In this document: positions 5,031 through 5,134 of the stretch, piece by piece
How the letters are laid out: every line of letters begins with the position of its first letter
Position numbering within the stretch: the stretch's first letter is position 1
Assembly: GCA_031269135.1 (NCBI GenBank)
Contig: JAISZP010000314.1
Span: 1 to 5,134 of the forward strand
Length of the DNA stretch: 5,134 nucleotides
From: Deltaproteobacteria bacterium
GTDB lineage: Bacteria; Desulfobacterota; Desulfarculia; Adiutricales; Adiutricaceae
Direction: 5' to 3'
Made by a program: the position numbers and the translations under genes
Notes under the pieces: model-generated
The model's input: only the letters and a program-made list of their open reading frames with translations
What the model was told of the DNA's origin: nothing
Database searches by the model: none

Positions 5031-5084
5031 CTTTCTCTCAGCTTCTTTCTCTCAGCTTCTTTCTCTCAGCTTCTTTCTCTCAGC
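5031..5084. repeat. 14-bp tandem array, nearly four perfect units
   Basis: The unit CTTTCTCTCAGCTT occurs at 5031, 5045 and 5059 without change, and a fourth copy at 5073 matches 12 of 14 bases before diverging. It is a pyrimidine-rich strand, unlike the array at 4946-5015 only 15 bp away, yet has the same 14-bp period. Perfect identity between units indicates recent expansion. No open frame with a ribosome-binding site uses it. Confidence 0.92.
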
Positions 5085-5134
5085 CGCGTCTCGGCTACGC
5101 CCACATATACCTTAGGAGCTTTTTCGGCATTATG

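Noticed and set aside
5114..5134. AGGAG followed by ATG at the right edge as the start of a new gene
   Set aside because: The spacing is 13 nt, longer than usual, and only the ATG itself lies in the window, so coding cannot be tested.

Overview
The window is about 5.1 kb of bacterial chromosome. It holds three well-supported housekeeping genes on the plus strand: CTP synthase (pyrG), a Sua5/YciO/YrdC-family threonylcarbamoyl-AMP synthase, and a DedA-family membrane protein. One small unrecognised gene lies on the minus strand at the left. Standard Shine-Dalgarno sites and the protein sequences indicate a bacterium. The style of PyrG and DedA is most like deltaproteobacteria (Desulfobacterota in the broad sense), but this is an impression from the protein sequences and not a phylogeny. 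Coding DNA is of moderate GC, whereas the left flank is AT-rich.

Layout. Positions 1-183 hold no gene, but carry a ribosome-binding leader pointing left out of the window. Positions 184-471 (minus) encode an acidic 95-residue protein with a nearly identical leader at 476-500, which suggests a second gene of the same kind just left of the window. Positions 472-855 are a long divergent intergenic or leader region with a candidate promoter and a perfect 7-bp stem-loop. Positions 856-2541 are pyrG. Positions 2542-3584 hold no intact gene. They contain a decayed VanZ-like gene on the minus strand and several tandem-repeat arrays with different unit lengths (35-bp spacing x2, 16 bp x6, 15 bp x8, 18 bp x7). 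Positions 3585-4256 and 4269-4961 are the tsaC-like and dedA genes, a tight two-gene operon. Positions 4946-5084 hold two further arrays, both of 14-bp period; the first runs through the dedA stop codon.

The most informative observation is in the gap after pyrG. A 16-bp unit has been amplified inside a VanZ-like reading frame, exactly at the segment encoding Pro-Glu-Val-Asp-Lys. The five extra units add 80 bp and shift the frame. Removing them on paper rejoins a first membrane helix to the DKxxHFxxYxxL motif typical of VanZ. This gives a visible mechanism for gene loss, in a region where slippage-type arrays of unrelated sequence have accumulated repeatedly.

The three intact proteins do not form one pathway. 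PyrG makes CTP for nucleic acid and lipid synthesis, the YrdC-domain protein supplies the activated intermediate for tRNA t6A modification, and the DedA protein acts in membrane lipid or undecaprenyl-phosphate homeostasis. I see no defence system, CRISPR array, transposase, rRNA or tRNA.
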